From assembly GCA_016110215.1 (NCBI GenBank), contig JADWQD010000021.1:357244-421243 (forward strand): DNA of 64,000 bases. Direction: 5' to 3'. Numbering within the stretch: position 1 is the first letter of the stretch; each line of letters opens with the position of its first letter. Both the position numbers and the translations under genes were made by a program. Positions 63,924 through 64,000 of this stretch are shown piece after piece. The notes under the pieces are model-generated. The model was not told where the DNA came from and ran no database searches. It was given only the letters and a program-made list of their open reading frames with translations. This DNA is from Capronia americana. Its lineage: Eukaryota > Ascomycota > Eurotiomycetes > Chaetothyriales > Herpotrichiellaceae.

Positions 63924-64000
63924 TAGGGTTAGGGTTAGGGTTAGGGTTAGGGTTAGGGTTAGGGTTAGGGTTAGGGTTAGGGTTAGGGTTAGGGTTAGGG
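63924..64000 (+). repeat. Telomere, (TTAGGG)n
   Basis: A partial unit TAGGG (63924-63928) and then exactly 12 perfect TTAGGG units to the end. The G-rich strand runs 5' to 3' outward, so this is the physical right end of the chromosome (or the assembly limit within the telomere). Confidence 0.98.

Noticed and set aside
1..64000. tRNA, rRNA and CRISPR arrays
   Set aside because: I looked for tRNA B-box-like sequences and regularly spaced repeats and found none that hold up; CRISPR is not expected in a fungus.

Overview
The window is the right-hand end of a chromosome of a filamentous ascomycete (Pezizomycotina). Genes carry short GT-AG introns of about 45-100 nt. The gene families are typical of the group: Zn2Cys6 regulator, TRI12-type MFS pump, Kre9/Knh1, an alpha/beta-hydrolase plus NB-ARC protein, and a vanillyl-alcohol-oxidase type enzyme. 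The last 72 bases are 12 perfect TTAGGG units in the orientation of a right telomere. The order or genus cannot be fixed from sequence alone.

Positions 1-18081 are core housekeeping DNA. In order: an edge-cut gene, a small conserved membrane protein, the acyltransferase Lro1/PDAT, the NatC catalytic subunit Naa30, SRP receptor beta, a Kre9/Knh1 cell-wall protein, the mitochondrial protease Atp23, glutamate 5-kinase Pro1, a secreted cupin, and a 1188-aa MIT-domain protein. Several pairs share divergent promoters (PDAT/Naa30, SR-beta/Kre9, Atp23/Pro1) or converge tightly (Naa30 and SR-beta stops are 10 bp apart).

Positions 19500-37850 are more accessory: an aromatic-ring FAD monooxygenase, an Ada-type zinc protein, a flavin-reductase-like protein, a secreted alpha/beta hydrolase, a glutathione-S-transferase fused to a CmcJ/AsaB-like oxidoreductase, a VAO-type flavin oxidase with a 26-nt microexon, an FSH1/LovG-like serine hydrolase, and a large NLR-like hydrolase/NB-ARC protein whose best exon model contains one in-frame TGA. 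Positions 38500-42800 return to conserved genes: a mitochondrial enoyl-CoA hydratase, an NTF2-like protein, a small mitochondrial LEA/CsbD-like protein, a J-protein and the FHA protein Pml1.

From 43 kb outward the DNA becomes subtelomeric. There is a decayed JmjC/cupin-8 fragment resembling the C-terminus of Ppm2/TYW4, two small orphan ORFs, and a broken DUF427 gene. Then comes an intact group that looks like a small accessory cluster: a TRI12 MFS pump, an 8-exon Baeyer-Villiger-type monooxygenase and a Zn2Cys6 regulator.

From about 55.04 kb to the telomere the sequence is AT-rich repeat DNA with strong signs of repeat-induced point mutation (RIP). A minus-strand Ty3/Gypsy chromovirus can be recognised: chromodomain, RNase H, RT and Gag zinc knuckle all show C-to-T/G-to-A damage. 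Its centromere-side LTR is complete (about 359 bp). Its outer LTR is cut after about 155 bp, directly at the telomere repeats.
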